From the NCBI GenBank assembly GCA_051710585.1, contig JBPESP010000001.1, forward strand, positions 434,001 to 498,000: a stretch of 64,000 nt of DNA, read 5' to 3'. The DNA is from JBPESP01 sp051710585 (GTDB taxonomy: Bacteria; Pseudomonadota; Gammaproteobacteria; Enterobacterales; Enterobacteriaceae). Under the pieces are notes generated by a model. It ran no database searches. It saw only the letters and a program-made list of their open reading frames with translations, and was not told the DNA's origin. Positions 18,283 through 30,160 of this stretch are shown here, piece by piece. The translations under genes and the position numbers were made by a program. How positions within the stretch are numbered: the stretch's first letter is position 1; each line of letters begins with the position of its first letter.

Positions 18283-20877
18283 ATGCTAAAAGATTATCGT
18301 AAGCTTGTTATCGAGCGTGCTGCACAAGGGATTCCCCCTAAACCTCTCGATGCTATACAAATGGCATCGTTAGTTGAACTGTTAAAAAACCCGCCGGCGG
18401 GCGAAGAGGGTTATTTACTGGATCTATTAACAAATTGTGTTCCGCCAGGTGTAGACGAAGCGGCTTACGTTAAAGCAGGTTTTCTCGCGGCCATTGTCAA
18501 GGGAGAGGCGTATTCTCCGCTGATAAAAGCGGAGAAAGCTATTGAACTGCTTGGCACTATGCAAGGCGGCTACAATATTTTGCCGCTAGTGGATACTCTG
18601 GATAATGACACGCTGGCGCCATACGCTGCGTGCGCGTTGAAGTCTATTCAACTGATATTCAACAATTTCTACTACGTAGAAAAAAAAATACAGGCTGGTA
18701 ATGCGTATGCTAAAGAGATCATGATGGCTTGGGCTGAAGCGAAATGGTTCCTATCACGCCCGCCGCTAGCAAAAAAAATAACCGTAACCGTGTTTAAGGT
18801 CACTGGCGAAACTAACACCGATGATTTATCGCCGGCGCCTGACGCCTGGTCGAGGCCGGATATTCCATTACATGCCTTAGCGATGCTGAAAAACCCTAGG
18901 GAGGGTATTACTCCTGATCATCCTGGTAAAGTTGGACCCATTCAGCAGATAAACGCATTGAAAGATAATGGTTTTCCGATAGCTTACGTTGGTGATATTG
19001 TGGGGACCGGTTCCTCGCGTAAATCCGCAACCAATTCGGTGTTATGGTTTATAGGGGATAATATTCCCTTCGTGCCTAATAAACGTAGCGGTGGAATAGT
19101 ACTGGGTAGCAAAATTGCGCCGATTTTCTTCAATACTATGGAAGATGCCGGCGCTCTACCGATCGAAGTCGATGTTTCCAATTTGAAAATGGGAGATGTC
19201 ATCGATATCCATCCTTTCGATGGGGAAATACGGTATCATGATACTGGTGCGTTGCTGGTTAATTTTACTTTGAAAACGGAAGTGTTAGTAGACGAAATAC
19301 GCGCTGGCGGCCGTATAGCGCTTATTATAGGTCGCAGTCTGACCGCTTGTGCGCGCAAATCACTTAGGCTCCCCCCCAGCACCATTTTCCGTCACGCGCG
19401 AGATGTTACCTTTAGTGATAAAGGTTACACGCTAGCGCAGAAAATGGTTGGCAGTGCTTGCGGGGTATCCGGCATACGTCCGGGACAATATTGCGAGCCA
19501 AAAATAACCTCAGTGGGATCCCAAGATACTACTGGCCCCATGACCCGTGATGAATTAAAAGATCTGGCGTGTTTGAGTTTTTCCGCTGACCTTGTTGTAC
19601 AATCTTTCTGCCATACTGCCGCCTACCCTAAGTTGATTGATGTGCAGATCCATCATACTCTACCGCATTTCATCATGAATCGCGGAGGCGTCTCCTTGCG
19701 TCCAGGCGATGGAATTATTCACTCTTGGTTAAATCGCATGCTGCTGCCAGATACCGTAGGTACTGGTGGGGACTCTCATACTCGCTTTCCGATCGGTATC
19801 TCGTTCCCGGCAGGGTCCGGTCTTGTCGCCTTTGCTGCTGCTACCGGCGTAATGCCTTTAGATATGCCTGAATCGGTACTGGTGCGTTTCAAAGGTACCA
19901 TGCAGCCAGGTATTACCTTGCGGGATTTAGTGCATGCGATTCCGTATTACGCCATCAAACAGGGGCTGCTAACGGTTGATAAAAAGAGTAAGAAAAATAT
20001 TTTTTCCGGCCGTATTTTAGAGATTGAAGGGCTGCCGGAGTTGAAAGTAGAGCAGGCGTTTGAATTGGCTGACGCCACGGCGGAGCGATCTGCTGCAGGT
20101 TGTAGCATCAAGCTTGATCAGGCACCGATTACCGAATATTTGAATTCCAATGTCGTGCTATTAAAATGGATGATCTCGGAAGGTTATGGAGATCGCTACA
20201 CGCTGGAACGGCGTATTAAAAACATGGAAAAGTGGTTGGCTAATCCCTCTCTTCTGGCGGCAGATGAAGACGCTGAATACGCGGCAGTCATCGAGATTGA
20301 TATGGCTGAGATTAACGAACCTATTTTATGTGCGCCAAACGATCCGGACGATACTCGTTTGCTTTCTGATGTCGCCGGTAGTAAAATCGATGAGGTCTTC
20401 ATCGGCTCTTGTATGACGAATATCGGCCACTTCCGTGCTGTTGGCAAACTGTTGGATAGGCATAATGGCCAATTGCCAAAGACACGCCTATGGATCGCGC
20501 CACCGACCAAAATGGATGCCGCTCAACTTATAAAGGAAGGTTACTATAGCATCTTTGGCAAGATTGGCGCTCGTATGGAAATTCCAGGCTGCTCGCTGTG
20601 CATGGGTAACCAGGCGCGGGTAATGGATGGTGCTACAGTGGTGTCTACCTCAACCCGTAACTTTCCAAACCGGCTTGGAAATGGTGCCGAGGTATATCTT
20701 TCTTCCGCAGAGTTGGCGGCAGTCACCTCGCTGCTGGGTCGTTTGCCGACGGTAGAGGAGTACCTTCAGGCAATAGCACTGGTGGATAAGACGGATACTT
20801 ATCGTTATCTGAATTTTGATTGTCTCAATGAATATACCAATAAGGCTGATCAGGTTATTTTTCAAACTACGATCTAA
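18283..20877 (+). CDS. acnB: Aconitate hydratase B
   Basis: This [4Fe-4S] enzyme isomerises citrate to isocitrate in the TCA cycle and, in E. coli, also moonlights as an iron-responsive RNA-binding protein when the cluster is lost. It has 864 aa (865 in E. coli). The N-terminal HEAT-like domain (about 1-160), the swivel domain starting TVFKVTGETNTDDLSPA and the catalytic part with GGDSHTRFPIGISFPAGSG are all present. Cluster ligands are in FIGSCMTNIGHF and GCSLCMGN (Cys770 and Cys773). The end reads DQVIFQTTI. A run of seven C at 19371-19377 encodes Leu-Pro-Pro and keeps the frame. The start follows a weak GAGAAAG site. It is intact and is followed by a trace of yacL, as in E. coli. Confidence 0.98.
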   Translation: MLKDYRKLVIERAAQGIPPKPLDAIQMASLVELLKNPPAGEEGYLLDLLTNCVPPGVDEAAYVKAGFLAAIVKGEAYSPLIKAEKAIELLGTMQGGYNILPLVDTLDNDTLAPYAACALKSIQLIFNNFYYVEKKIQAGNAYAKEIMMAWAEAKWFLSRPPLAKKITVTVFKVTGETNTDDLSPAPDAWSRPDIPLHALAMLKNPREGITPDHPGKVGPIQQINALKDNGFPIAYVGDIVGTGSSRKSATNSVLWFIGDNIPFVPNKRSGGIVLGSKIAPIFFNTMEDAGALPIEVDVSNLKMGDVIDIHPFDGEIRYHDTGALLVNFTLKTEVLVDEIRAGGRIALIIGRSLTACARKSLRLPPSTIFRHARDVTFSDKGYTLAQKMVGSACGVSGIRPGQYCEPKITSVGSQDTTGPMTRDELKDLACLSFSADLVVQSFCHTAAYPKLIDVQIHHTLPHFIMNRGGVSLRPGDGIIHSWLNRMLLPDTVGTGGDSHTRFPIGISFPAGSGLVAFAAATGVMPLDMPESVLVRFKGTMQPGITLRDLVHAIPYYAIKQGLLTVDKKSKKNIFSGRILEIEGLPELKVEQAFELADATAERSAAGCSIKLDQAPITEYLNSNVVLLKWMISEGYGDRYTLERRIKNMEKWLANPSLLAADEDAEYAAVIEIDMAEINEPILCAPNDPDDTRLLSDVAGSKIDEVFIGSCMTNIGHFRAVGKLLDRHNGQLPKTRLWIAPPTKMDAAQLIKEGYYSIFGKIGARMEIPGCSLCMGNQARVMDGATVVSTSTRNFPNRLGNGAEVYLSSAELAAVTSLLGRLPTVEEYLQAIALVDKTDTYRYLNFDCLNEYTNKADQVIFQTTI

Positions 20878-20990
20878 AGTGTTGTTGGTCGGAAGTAGTT
20901 TCTATCGATCACTTCAAGTAAAACCCTCCATCGCCGTGTTTTGAACGAGTTTGGCATTGCACTTCTTATTGGGGGCGGACAAGTTTTAGA

Positions 20991-21120
20991 ATGGACTACG
21001 AATTCCCCTGCGAAGTTATCTGTAGCGATGCAAAAATATTATAGATTAATTTGGAGTTAATTTTAGGCAGCTCAGAATAATTTGCAAAAAAAAGAATAAC
21101 GATCGTAAGGTATACTCAGC
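20991..21120 (+). pseudogene. yacL: yacL (UPF0231) trace
   Basis: The reading frame starting at ATG 20991 begins MDYEFPCEVICSDAKIL, close to the E. coli YacL start MDYEFLRDITGVV. It is 114 bp downstream of acnB, where yacL sits in E. coli. The rest of the roughly 120-aa gene is not recognisable. Short similarity plus conserved position is the only support. Confidence 0.5.
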
Positions 21121-24100
21121 GTTTTCTAGTTAAGATATATACGTTATATCTCCACACTATACCTACTTTGATTTCATTGTAGTGAGCAGGTATTCAAAAT
21201 ATAATTTTAGATTATAACATACTCCTGACTACTACGCTTATACCTGTATTTTAGCTACTAAAATAGCTATCCCATTGTTTTATGAGTCTGCCTGCGGGGG
21301 AGTAGTTCATCTGGAAGTTTTTTTAAGTTTCTATGGTAGCGATATTTCTTACGCCAGCTGTAAGAAAGCTAATGCTATGAAATTCATAAACATTACTACG
21401 TAATACCGTTTCCCTACTTTCCTGTCCTGTATAAGGATAATTTTGTCGGTATTTATAACTGCTGAATGAACCCTGAACATATGGCAGAGTGTTTTTTTTT
21501 AGGATAATGATCTTTGAGTTTCTTAATTAATAAGAATTTTTTCAAGGAGTTTAAAATTAAGAATTCTATAGTTTTTTAAGTATTTCATTTTTATTTTAAT
21601 GCGTTATGCTTCGTTTTTGAATTTATATTTTTGATTTATCCCGGGTTATGGGAGAAACTTTTGGCACTTGCCATTTTTGCTTATTATGCCATTTATTGCT
21701 TGCGAGGCGTTGTGATTTCGTCGATAACTAGTTAAGCGGATTCGCGTTTGAACTCAGGTCTAAGATTGCTTATTATTATTGCTATACACTTGTGTTACTT
21801 AGAGGTGACCATATCACTTTTATTGATGTGGTTAAATTTATACTATGCCAGTATATATACACGTTAGGATAGAGGACCTTTGAGAAACGCTGCTATTTAT
21901 TTTAATGTGCGACTTTATAGTAAAGGAATTCCGATAAGGGTATAGATCATTACATTTTGCTTTGAGTGGCTGCGAACACTTTTATTCCAATATTTCTCTA
22001 TAAAGTCCTTCTGTTCCGATAAAATGGTGTTTAGCCAATACTATGTTCTTGACGACATCTATTATGAGGGGTATTTATTCGTGGATTACTGATATTTCAC
22101 TATAGATAAAAATGCTCTGATTAATAGTCGCTAAAGCGTGTTTTTTATATTTTGACCCACTATGGCACATGATGTTTTAATTTTTGCTATATGTGTCTAA
22201 GCGCGTGTCGCTGTGGTTGTTAGTATTACTTATGTTGAACTGACCGGTATTATACTACGGTCAAAGACCGGTAGAACGGAACAATGACGAGAACACGCTA
22301 CAGCGCTACAGTGAGTAATCTCTTAAAGAGAGAAATTTATTCACTACCATATATACCGGTGGTGAGGCATTGGTATATTGCATAAAGTTCTGTGATTAAT
22401 AAGATAGTTTCGTATTATGGCAAAATTGATGATTCTGTGTAGGTTATGTGTTTTATCCAGTAGATGAAAGTAGGTTTCTTTAGACAATTAATTACAGGTA
22501 GTTATGTAGAGTTAGCAGTTGACCGATTTAAATCGGTAAAGATGGATTTTTTAATATAAACTAAATAGGTTCCGGTGTAAGTAGAAGGATACTCAAGTAT
22601 TACAGCCTATTCAACAAGCCCCAATTATAAATAAGGTGATAGATATAGATATGGCTAAGCACATATCTTTTTGCTTGGAGAAGTAGTATAATTTATGATG
22701 TATAAATTTTGCACGATTTCCTCGCTTCTAAAAAAGCGGCCATTTATGGTTTTGCTAAACTCATCATATAGATTATAACGTTGGTATTGATATCAATATA
22801 TTTACGCCGCTTAAAGAATTCATTAGATTGATAATTAAAAAAATTTATATATTTTCCTTAAGATTGATTAAAGATATGCGCTTCTGTTATATTATCATAA
22901 TAAATTCAATATGAATATATTATTCATTATATATATTATTAAAATATTGAATTGTATTAACCTGTTTTCTTTGAGCTGAATATTCAAATACTTCGAATTA
23001 AACAGAAAATTTATAGTTTAGTAAAAATTTTAGCATTTTATCATGTGTTTTTTATATAATTCAGCTCATTATTTGATGGATTTGATAAGAATTACTTTTT
23101 ATATTAAATAAAACTAAATATTTTTAAAGCAAGGACGAGCATAACGTATTCGCACTCTTATAATGCTTAGTTGCCTTAGCTGGATTTATTTCTCTATTCA
23201 GAGAAACTAGTGTAAATTAGCATTAAATAAGGAATTATTAATGTATTAAAGTAAATATTCTTAGGGTGACATAACAGTGAATGGTGTAGTTATAGTAAAA
23301 TGGCATGCATGCCACGCTCTCTGTTACTTATGTCAACGGGACAAAGTATTAGTAACAACGTTGGCATATCACTATAAATTAATTTCTGTATATAAATATC
23401 TCTCTTACAGAGAGATATTTATATACTAATGGCATTAAATCCTTTAATTAAATTAATATTCTATAGAAAATAGTATTTTACGATAACGTTCCATGTTTTC
23501 TTACAAACAACATTTTATGTTTAGTTGATATTTTCTTTCTTAAAGAAATAAATACTTAGGACTAAGGAAAATACATTAAGAAGCAACAGATTCTTTTTAG
23601 TTTAAAAATTATCATTTAACGACCAAAAAATTCCGACTAGATCGCTTTTAGTAGCATCTATAATTGTGAGAATTCTTATAGCATTATAAGTGATGACTTA
23701 AATTATTTTCTTCAATTTATTTACAAAATAAATATGGTCTTTATTTTGCTTTATAATTAAGTGTTACTACTTTACTTAGTAAAGTGAACGTTTCAAAATT
23801 TGAAACATTTTTCTTTATAAAAGGATTGGAAGTATTAATCGTAATAATTAATATTTTTGCCAAAACGTAATGCTTTTTATTAACGGGTGTTTATAACGTT
23901 GCTAGTGCCGCTAAATCTGTCCTAGCTTAAAATAGTTAAGAATGTATGGATGAATAAATAGAGAGTTATCTATTGTTCTTAACAAGAATGGAATTACCGT
24001 AGAGGACGGTAATGAAAGATCTGTATGCAGTGCTGGGCAGATTTCTTTGTTGAATAGAGGGGTAAAATATTTTCTTATAGTCTATTAATTTCTCATTAGC

Positions 24101-25229
24101 ATAATATTTAAAATATTCATCTAGAATTTAATGGCTGCTAGATGTGATTTTTTTTAGACGCCATATTTTGATTTTATCTCTATTAGGTTTGAGTGAGTTC
24201 CTATTGCCGTAGCGTTAATTTGCTTTTTTATTCTTTATTGCAGATTGATGATCTGCATGAAGTTGATTCTCATAACAATGAGTGCTATATTAAAAAATTT
24301 TTTATCTAAACATTAGAGAAGGTGCGGTTATTATCCTTAGATTTATTAAGGATATAGTTGTATTGATATTTACTGTTATTTTACTGTAAAATTACTCATT
24401 AGTCGCGTGTTCTTATCAAAAACATTATTAAATTAATTAATATTATATTAATTAGCAATTTGATTGTTAATCATTTTAAAGTAAAAGATATGTTTATAAA
24501 CAATAATTTTAAATTAATTTAACTAGAGCTTTTTTTAGGAATATAATCTACTTTCTTTAGGTTCTTAAAAAAAGTAACTGAACACTAAAATAGAAATAAT
24601 AAATTATATTTTAGTGCCTGAGATGCCTCATTATCGAATAATTTTTTAAAAAAACATTATTGAGAATAATTATAATTTAATTTTAATAATATATAAATCC
24701 AAGATGATTACCCTGTACTCCTCATTGGGAGGAGACTTATAGTGATATTTCCTACAAGATAACTCTCACATAATTACGATATACAAAGTTTAAGATTAAT
24801 CGTTGATTAACCGTTAACAAAAAAGAATGAACTAAATTATATTTTAAAAAAATAATAGGAATATATAAATATTTTATATTACCTTAGAGATAAGTGCATA
24901 GGTAATAAATGATATCTGATTGTTCAGGAGTAGTTTGATCGTCTTCACTGGAAGATAGGCTATAAACCCTAAAAATATTTTTTTATTTATAAAAATAATT
25001 ATTATGTCATTATTGTACTTTACATATGGTAATATATAAAATTAATGCTTTATTTTATGCTTTTTTATTTTTAGTAAAAAGCTACTTTTGAAACAAAAAA
25101 AAGTTACGTAATAATTGTATTTGTTTTATTCGCTATTCTAGCGAAGACAGTAGATTATTATCATCTACTGGATTAAAAAAAATCATGCTTTAAGAAGCCT
25201 AAAAAAAAGGTTGACGTGCCTTTCTTTCC
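21121..25229. other. Four kilobases of gene-free, very AT-rich DNA
   Basis: No gene, RNA or mobile element is recognised. Base composition becomes extremely AT-rich from about 22800 to 25200. One strong hairpin (23388-23426) stands out. A coding-like run about 21640-21730 could be a membrane-protein scrap but is not assignable. Confidence 0.55.
23388..23426. repeat. Perfect 18-bp hairpin, 3-base loop
   Basis: GTATATAAATATCTCTCT (23388-23405) and its exact reverse complement (23409-23426) flank TAC. No T-run follows. It lies in otherwise empty DNA. Confidence 0.9.
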
Positions 25230-26117
25230 TTCTATCGCTTAGAATAACGTTAATGTTTGTATGGATTAAAAATTTAGCATGCTTTGAAACCGGCTCCTTA
25301 CATTACTGACATCAGTGGTGGATAGTCTAATTGATGTATTAGCGTCAATAGTAACCCTGCTGAGGTTATATTATGCTCAGCGGTTAGCAGACCGAGGCTG
25401 CTGATTCTGTCATGGTAAAACAGAAAAGGTATTGCTGCTTTTATACAAGCGCTGTTCCTGGTCTCTGTGGGGATTGGTATTAGGAAGTTTAGAGTCTGTT
25501 AACTATCTAATCATCCCTAGGTGGTTTTCGCGCAGGGATTCAGTATTATTGTGCCCGGTAGCTAGTACGCTTGTGTACAACTTATTGGTAAAGATGCAAA
25601 AACACTGGTAGTAAGGTTTATACGCAATCGACAGTGATTACCGCCAACTGTACGTATTACATAAGCGATATAACGGTGAAATATTGCGGTCCTTTGCGGT
25701 CTGGTTCTTGAAAACTAATTTTGTTAGGTTTTTGCCGACACTAGCAGTGTGCCTAGTAGTGCACTGTCAATTTCCTATTATATGGTATGAAATACGCGAG
25801 TCATGATTCAGTTAGCGATCCTGCAATTACTTGATCGTGAATTAAATAGCACAGATCATCGGCGTATTATTACTGCATCTCTCCATTGTCCTGACGTAGA
25901 AAGGATACATGATTTATATACTCGCAATGGCAGCGATAGGGTTTTCGTGAAGCTACATGTGGAAGCGGATGGGAAACTTATCGTTGATGCGGATATCATG
26001 TTATCTTTTGATCGGATAGAAGCTGGAGTTAAGATATTGTTTGTTGCACCTGAAGTTTACGCATACTTAGAGCTAATCGGTATCGCTAATAAACGTCTAT
26101 ACGATCTTATTGAATAG
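25230..26117 (+). pseudogene. fieF: fieF, ferrous-iron/zinc efflux (CDF family), frameshifted
   Basis: FieF is a cation diffusion facilitator that exports Fe(II)/Zn(II) from the cytosol. Pieces follow the protein in order. LMFVWIKNLACFETGSL is transmembrane helix 1. TSVVDSLIDVLASIVTLLRL (about 25306-25370) is the metal-binding D-x3-D helix. HGKTEK is the HGKAE motif. IQALFLVSVGI (about 25442) is helix 3, and an uninterrupted C-terminal domain follows (25803-26117: LQLLDREL...CPDVERIHDLYTRNGSDRVFVKLHVEA). Several frameshifts and stops lie in the membrane part. The open C-terminal frame could still be translated from ATG 25803 as a 104-aa soluble domain, but its last 30 residues no longer resemble the family. 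Confidence 0.85.
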
Positions 26118-28109
26118 CGTTTCAGGTGTCAACTTTTTGGTATTGAAGACGGATATCTTACAAAAAAAACCTATAAAAACGTAGGTATCCAATATCATTT
26201 TCGTTATTATTGGAGTAGTATTTTAAATGTTTATTGATATTATAGATTTAGCTGTACAAGCAGAAGTAATGTTTTACTTATTTATGACGGGTAAAGGTGG
26301 AGGATGGAGATTTTATTTAATGTTTCTGAAACTTTGAATAAAGTGTTATATCGGCAGGGATTTAAAAGAATCAGTTACTTCGTAGGCTGAAAGTTAGCGA
26401 TACTGCAAGTTTGCGCTAAATAGATGCATGTCTAATAAAAAATGTTGGTTATAAAAGAAAGTATTTTTTGTATATTCAGCTACAACTGTTTCAGTTTTTT
26501 TGTTGGCTTCTTAATAATTAAGGTATGCATACTAATGATGATAAACTAAAATAATCTGAACTAGATATGATGGAAAGGGTTGGAATAAAATAATATCGTA
26601 CTTGTCTAATATTTAGATATATCTTCGCTATCAGCAGTTTTATCTATATGGTATAAAGTGCTATATCTATTCCTATAGAGATAGATGCTGCATCTTGCAT
26701 GCAAATCTTAGGTGTGGGTAATTACCCATAAATATAACCAGAGAGTTAGTAAAGCATAATCTTCAACTAAATATGCATAAACGCCATTGTTTAATAGGAT
26801 AATTAGTATGTTTGATTAAACTAATAATATGGTTCATAGGTGCTGTATAGTAAATTACTGATACTATTGTTATAGATGAGTCTAGCGTTGTGCTTACCGC
26901 TCCTACTAGTTATCACAGTAAGCCTGGTTTTGGTGGCCTGGGTCTGGAGGTAGAGCACGCCTTCCATTTCCGCTTGATGCTACAAAAAATCATCTTAATA
27001 GAAAATGTGATTTATTACGTCCTGAATAGGATCTATTTCAATAGAAAATAACTAATATGCAGTCGTTGAGTTACCGTCCATGGTGCTAATGCATATGATT
27101 AGCGATAATGATGGTAATATGAGCCTATATAGATAAACAATTAGTGTTTCTACATGAATTAAATAAATTATTATAATTTAATATTAATAGTAATTATATA
27201 TAAATATTTCGTTAATTAGAGTTGTAATCTGTTTTTCTTTTAGAAAAAAGTCTGTTGCAGGTAAGCTTTGTTTGTCTGAAAATGTTAAAATAGGTTTTTA
27301 CTCGCATAAAAAACCAGAACATGTATTAAAATTACATAAAAATTTAACAATGTTACTTATTTGCCTATTGGTGGAGGACATATAAAAAATATCGTTGCGT
27401 GCGTTGAATGAGAATCCGGATATTTTTCCACTATATATTGGTTGCAGCCATTTTGGCCAAAGGGTTGCGAGTATTGTAATACTGCTTTATTGGCATACTC
27501 ATTTTTCTATACGCCAGTAATTATTTTTATCTGCTTACTGTTATTTACGTTCTTATGAATCTACTATGGGTTTAATTATATTTGTCATGATGAAAATAGC
27601 TAAAGTTAAGATTGGAATAGACCTCCCTCTGTTTTGATTTTTTTTGGGGGGTTCTGAGAAAGAGTGTTTCGCATGAGTAAAACCGTTTACTATATCTGCA
27701 GGTGTTAGCTTGTTCTAGATTGTATTTAAGATATTCTCCCCTAAGAATGCCATAATGTGTGATGTGCTTGAAAGTTAGTTAGTCCACTTTTCCCTGTTAT
27801 CTAGTAGTGAACATCAAAAAAAAACAATGCGGTGTCTGATTAACTACTCAGCACTTCCGTGCTGTAGAACTTTGCGATTATGTTGACTATGGAGTTAATT
27901 TTATTCAGGTTTGATAACATAGTTCATTTATAATTAATGTTATAGTTATCGCAGTTAAATGAAGTAATAAACCTGGTGCGCTATATATCGGCTTGTCGGC
28001 AGACATATAGCATAGCTACAGTGGACTAGTGTTTATCGGAGACGATCTATCCCTTAGTGTGCATCAAAATATTTGCTTATAGTGGTTGAGAATCCTGAAA
28101 TTTTACTCT
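26118..28109. other. Intergenic decay, no recognisable gene
   Basis: AT-rich DNA. A coding-like run about 26890-26980 reads LTAPTSYHSKPGFGGLGLEV in one frame; its family is unknown. In other enterobacteria nqrA-F precede apbE, but I could not detect nqr remnants here. Confidence 0.5.
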
Positions 28110-28156
28110 ACATTAATTCTCAGTTATAGACAGAGTCTATAACTGAGAATTAATGT
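28110..28156. repeat. Perfect 22-bp hairpin, 3-base loop
   Basis: The arm at 28110-28131 (ACATTAATTCTCAGTTATAG plus AC) is the exact reverse complement of 28135-28156, with loop AGA. It lies in gene-free DNA and has no T-run on either side. Confidence 0.92.
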
Positions 28157-30160
28157 GCTTAGCGGCGGATAATAAAGCTATCATTAGTATTATTTATCAA
28201 AATTCTATTGTAAAATTTAGAGTTCGCGTTATCACTCATAGTGATATTTATGATGATATTTGTGTCTATTCAATAAATAGGACTTCTTGCTGGATTCCGA
28301 AGCTACATGTCTTAGCCGGGTTGCGGCGATTTTGCCTATCCTATTGATTGTTAGGAATAAGATAGGTATCTATGAAAACTTCAATGCCGCGGTGGTTGAA
28401 GTTATTTTCACTAGTGTTACTACGCGTTCTATCTATCCATGATGGCTAAAGATATGATACTGAATCCTATTTTGATATCGCATTATTTTATTATGTCGTT
28501 TCGACCGCGGTTAGATCCTAAAATATACTGTGTCGCGAAAGCAGTATATCTAAAAAAATAACCTAAGGCGAACGTGATGATGCTTCAGCCAAAATAAAAT
28601 ATCCAGGTTGGCGGTAAGCAGAAGCCCTATACTTTATTTAGAAAATAAATTAATGATGAAGGGTTAATATTTTATTATAGGGGATAGAGTGATTTATTAC
28701 TTTTTATCTTGCTCGATTATCTGGCAAAATTATGAACACTTGACTATGTTTTTAGCATAGATAGCACAATAGAAAAAAATTCTATTATACATATTAAAAT
28801 AGAATACAGGTCATTACTTACAATATAATGTTATCAATATAATTGATAACATTTCATCTTAAATATCGCTAGCGATTCTATAAATTTTGTGAAGATAAAT
28901 AAACAGTATCTACAATAGGTAAAATTAGCAAAAAAAATCCTAGTTTTAAAAATGATTCGCAAAAAGTTTTTAGGTAAGAAAAAAGGTAGCATGTACAAAG
29001 GAAAATAAAGGAGTTCTTTACGACGTTTAGTGCTAGTTTTCCATAAGGTAAAATTATTGCCATATCCGTTTAGCAGTGATTCTTATCCCGCGCTCTTCTA
29101 TGCTTTCGACTATTACGTTTATCAATTTTGTCCTAAGTAAAGAGCGTTTATTAGGAAAATATGAATTTCATTAAAGTTGTTTTTTGCTTTTATATTATAG
29201 TAGGGGTTTTTATTAATGTAAGCTTTTGTAGCGCATTCTATTTTAATATATTTGTAACTTTGCTTGGTTATATTCTGTCTAGATGATTGCTAGATGCCAT
29301 TAGTTTTATCTTATTTTTGATGATGGTTTTACACCGACCCGCAGTCTGCCGCGGGTCGGATTTTGTTTTTTTAAGTATGAACGGACCTCTGATGCTATCG
29401 AAGCTCAGAGCCTAGTATAACGTTTAACAAAAAAAGTCATCTCGAACTGTTTCTATTGATGACGAAAGTAGAAGTGACCTTATTTATTGTCGTGTGCTGA
29501 GTCAATAATCCTGCTTCAGCTGTTTTTGTTACGTAAGAGAAATCATTATAGCAAATGAGTTCTATTACCATATCTAGTTAGACTGTATTGAACGCTTGAG
29601 GCGCGAGAACGTCAACTAACAGTGATATTTTATACCTACAGGTTGTGTTGACCACTCATTACCCTAGGTAATCTTGATGTCCAAATTTGCAATACTATTA
29701 TTATAGTAGATAAACCCTGCATAAAATTGTTTATACAAAGCAGTAAATTGCAGTGGTTAAGATCTATCAAAATTTCATTAAACGCGAGTATAAGGTGGTT
29801 TAATAAATGTTTAATTACCCCAAGTGCCAAGTGTACTCTACATTTAGAGCTATGGGGTAATAAATAATTTTGACTTTGGCACCATTTGCGGCGTTGCCAG
29901 CTGCAATTTACTTGCCTTGTCACTATCGTCTTAGGTTTTATTATGACGGTGTATGGTTTGTCTGATATCACTTTAAAGTGGGTGTTTTTTAAAATGGTTG
30001 CTTACAATTTCATCTATAATAAATTATTCTTTTATTCTTCATTTTTTTTCGGGCATATATTTTACATGTTTATTAAGACGGTATATTTACTATTTCTTCT
30101 TTCTAGAAGAAGGCATTTTTTAGATTTTAAATAGCGATATTAGTTGTTTAAGGATATGAT
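28157..30160. other. Gene-free stretch before apbE
   Basis: No gene is supported. A 41-codon hydrophobic frame (29161-29286, MNFIKVVFCFY...) ends 47 bp before a strong terminator, but it may be chance in AT-rich DNA. A TTCTTCT/AGAAGAA hairpin with a T-run lies just before apbE (about 30095-30125). Confidence 0.45.
29334..29371 (+). terminator. Orphan intrinsic terminator
   Basis: CCGACCCGC (29334-29342) pairs with GCGGGTCGG (29351-29359) and is followed by ATTTTGTTTTTTT. It is a GC-rich stem with a U-tract in very AT-rich DNA. No recognisable gene or RNA lies upstream, so it may mark the end of a lost gene or an unrecognised small RNA. Confidence 0.7.

Noticed and set aside
19371..19377. C-run in acnB as a frameshift
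   Set aside because: The reading frame and the AcnB alignment continue unchanged on both sides.
26118..30160. Expected nqrA-F operon before apbE
   Set aside because: I looked for the conserved Nqr motifs in this stretch and could not find any convincing trace.
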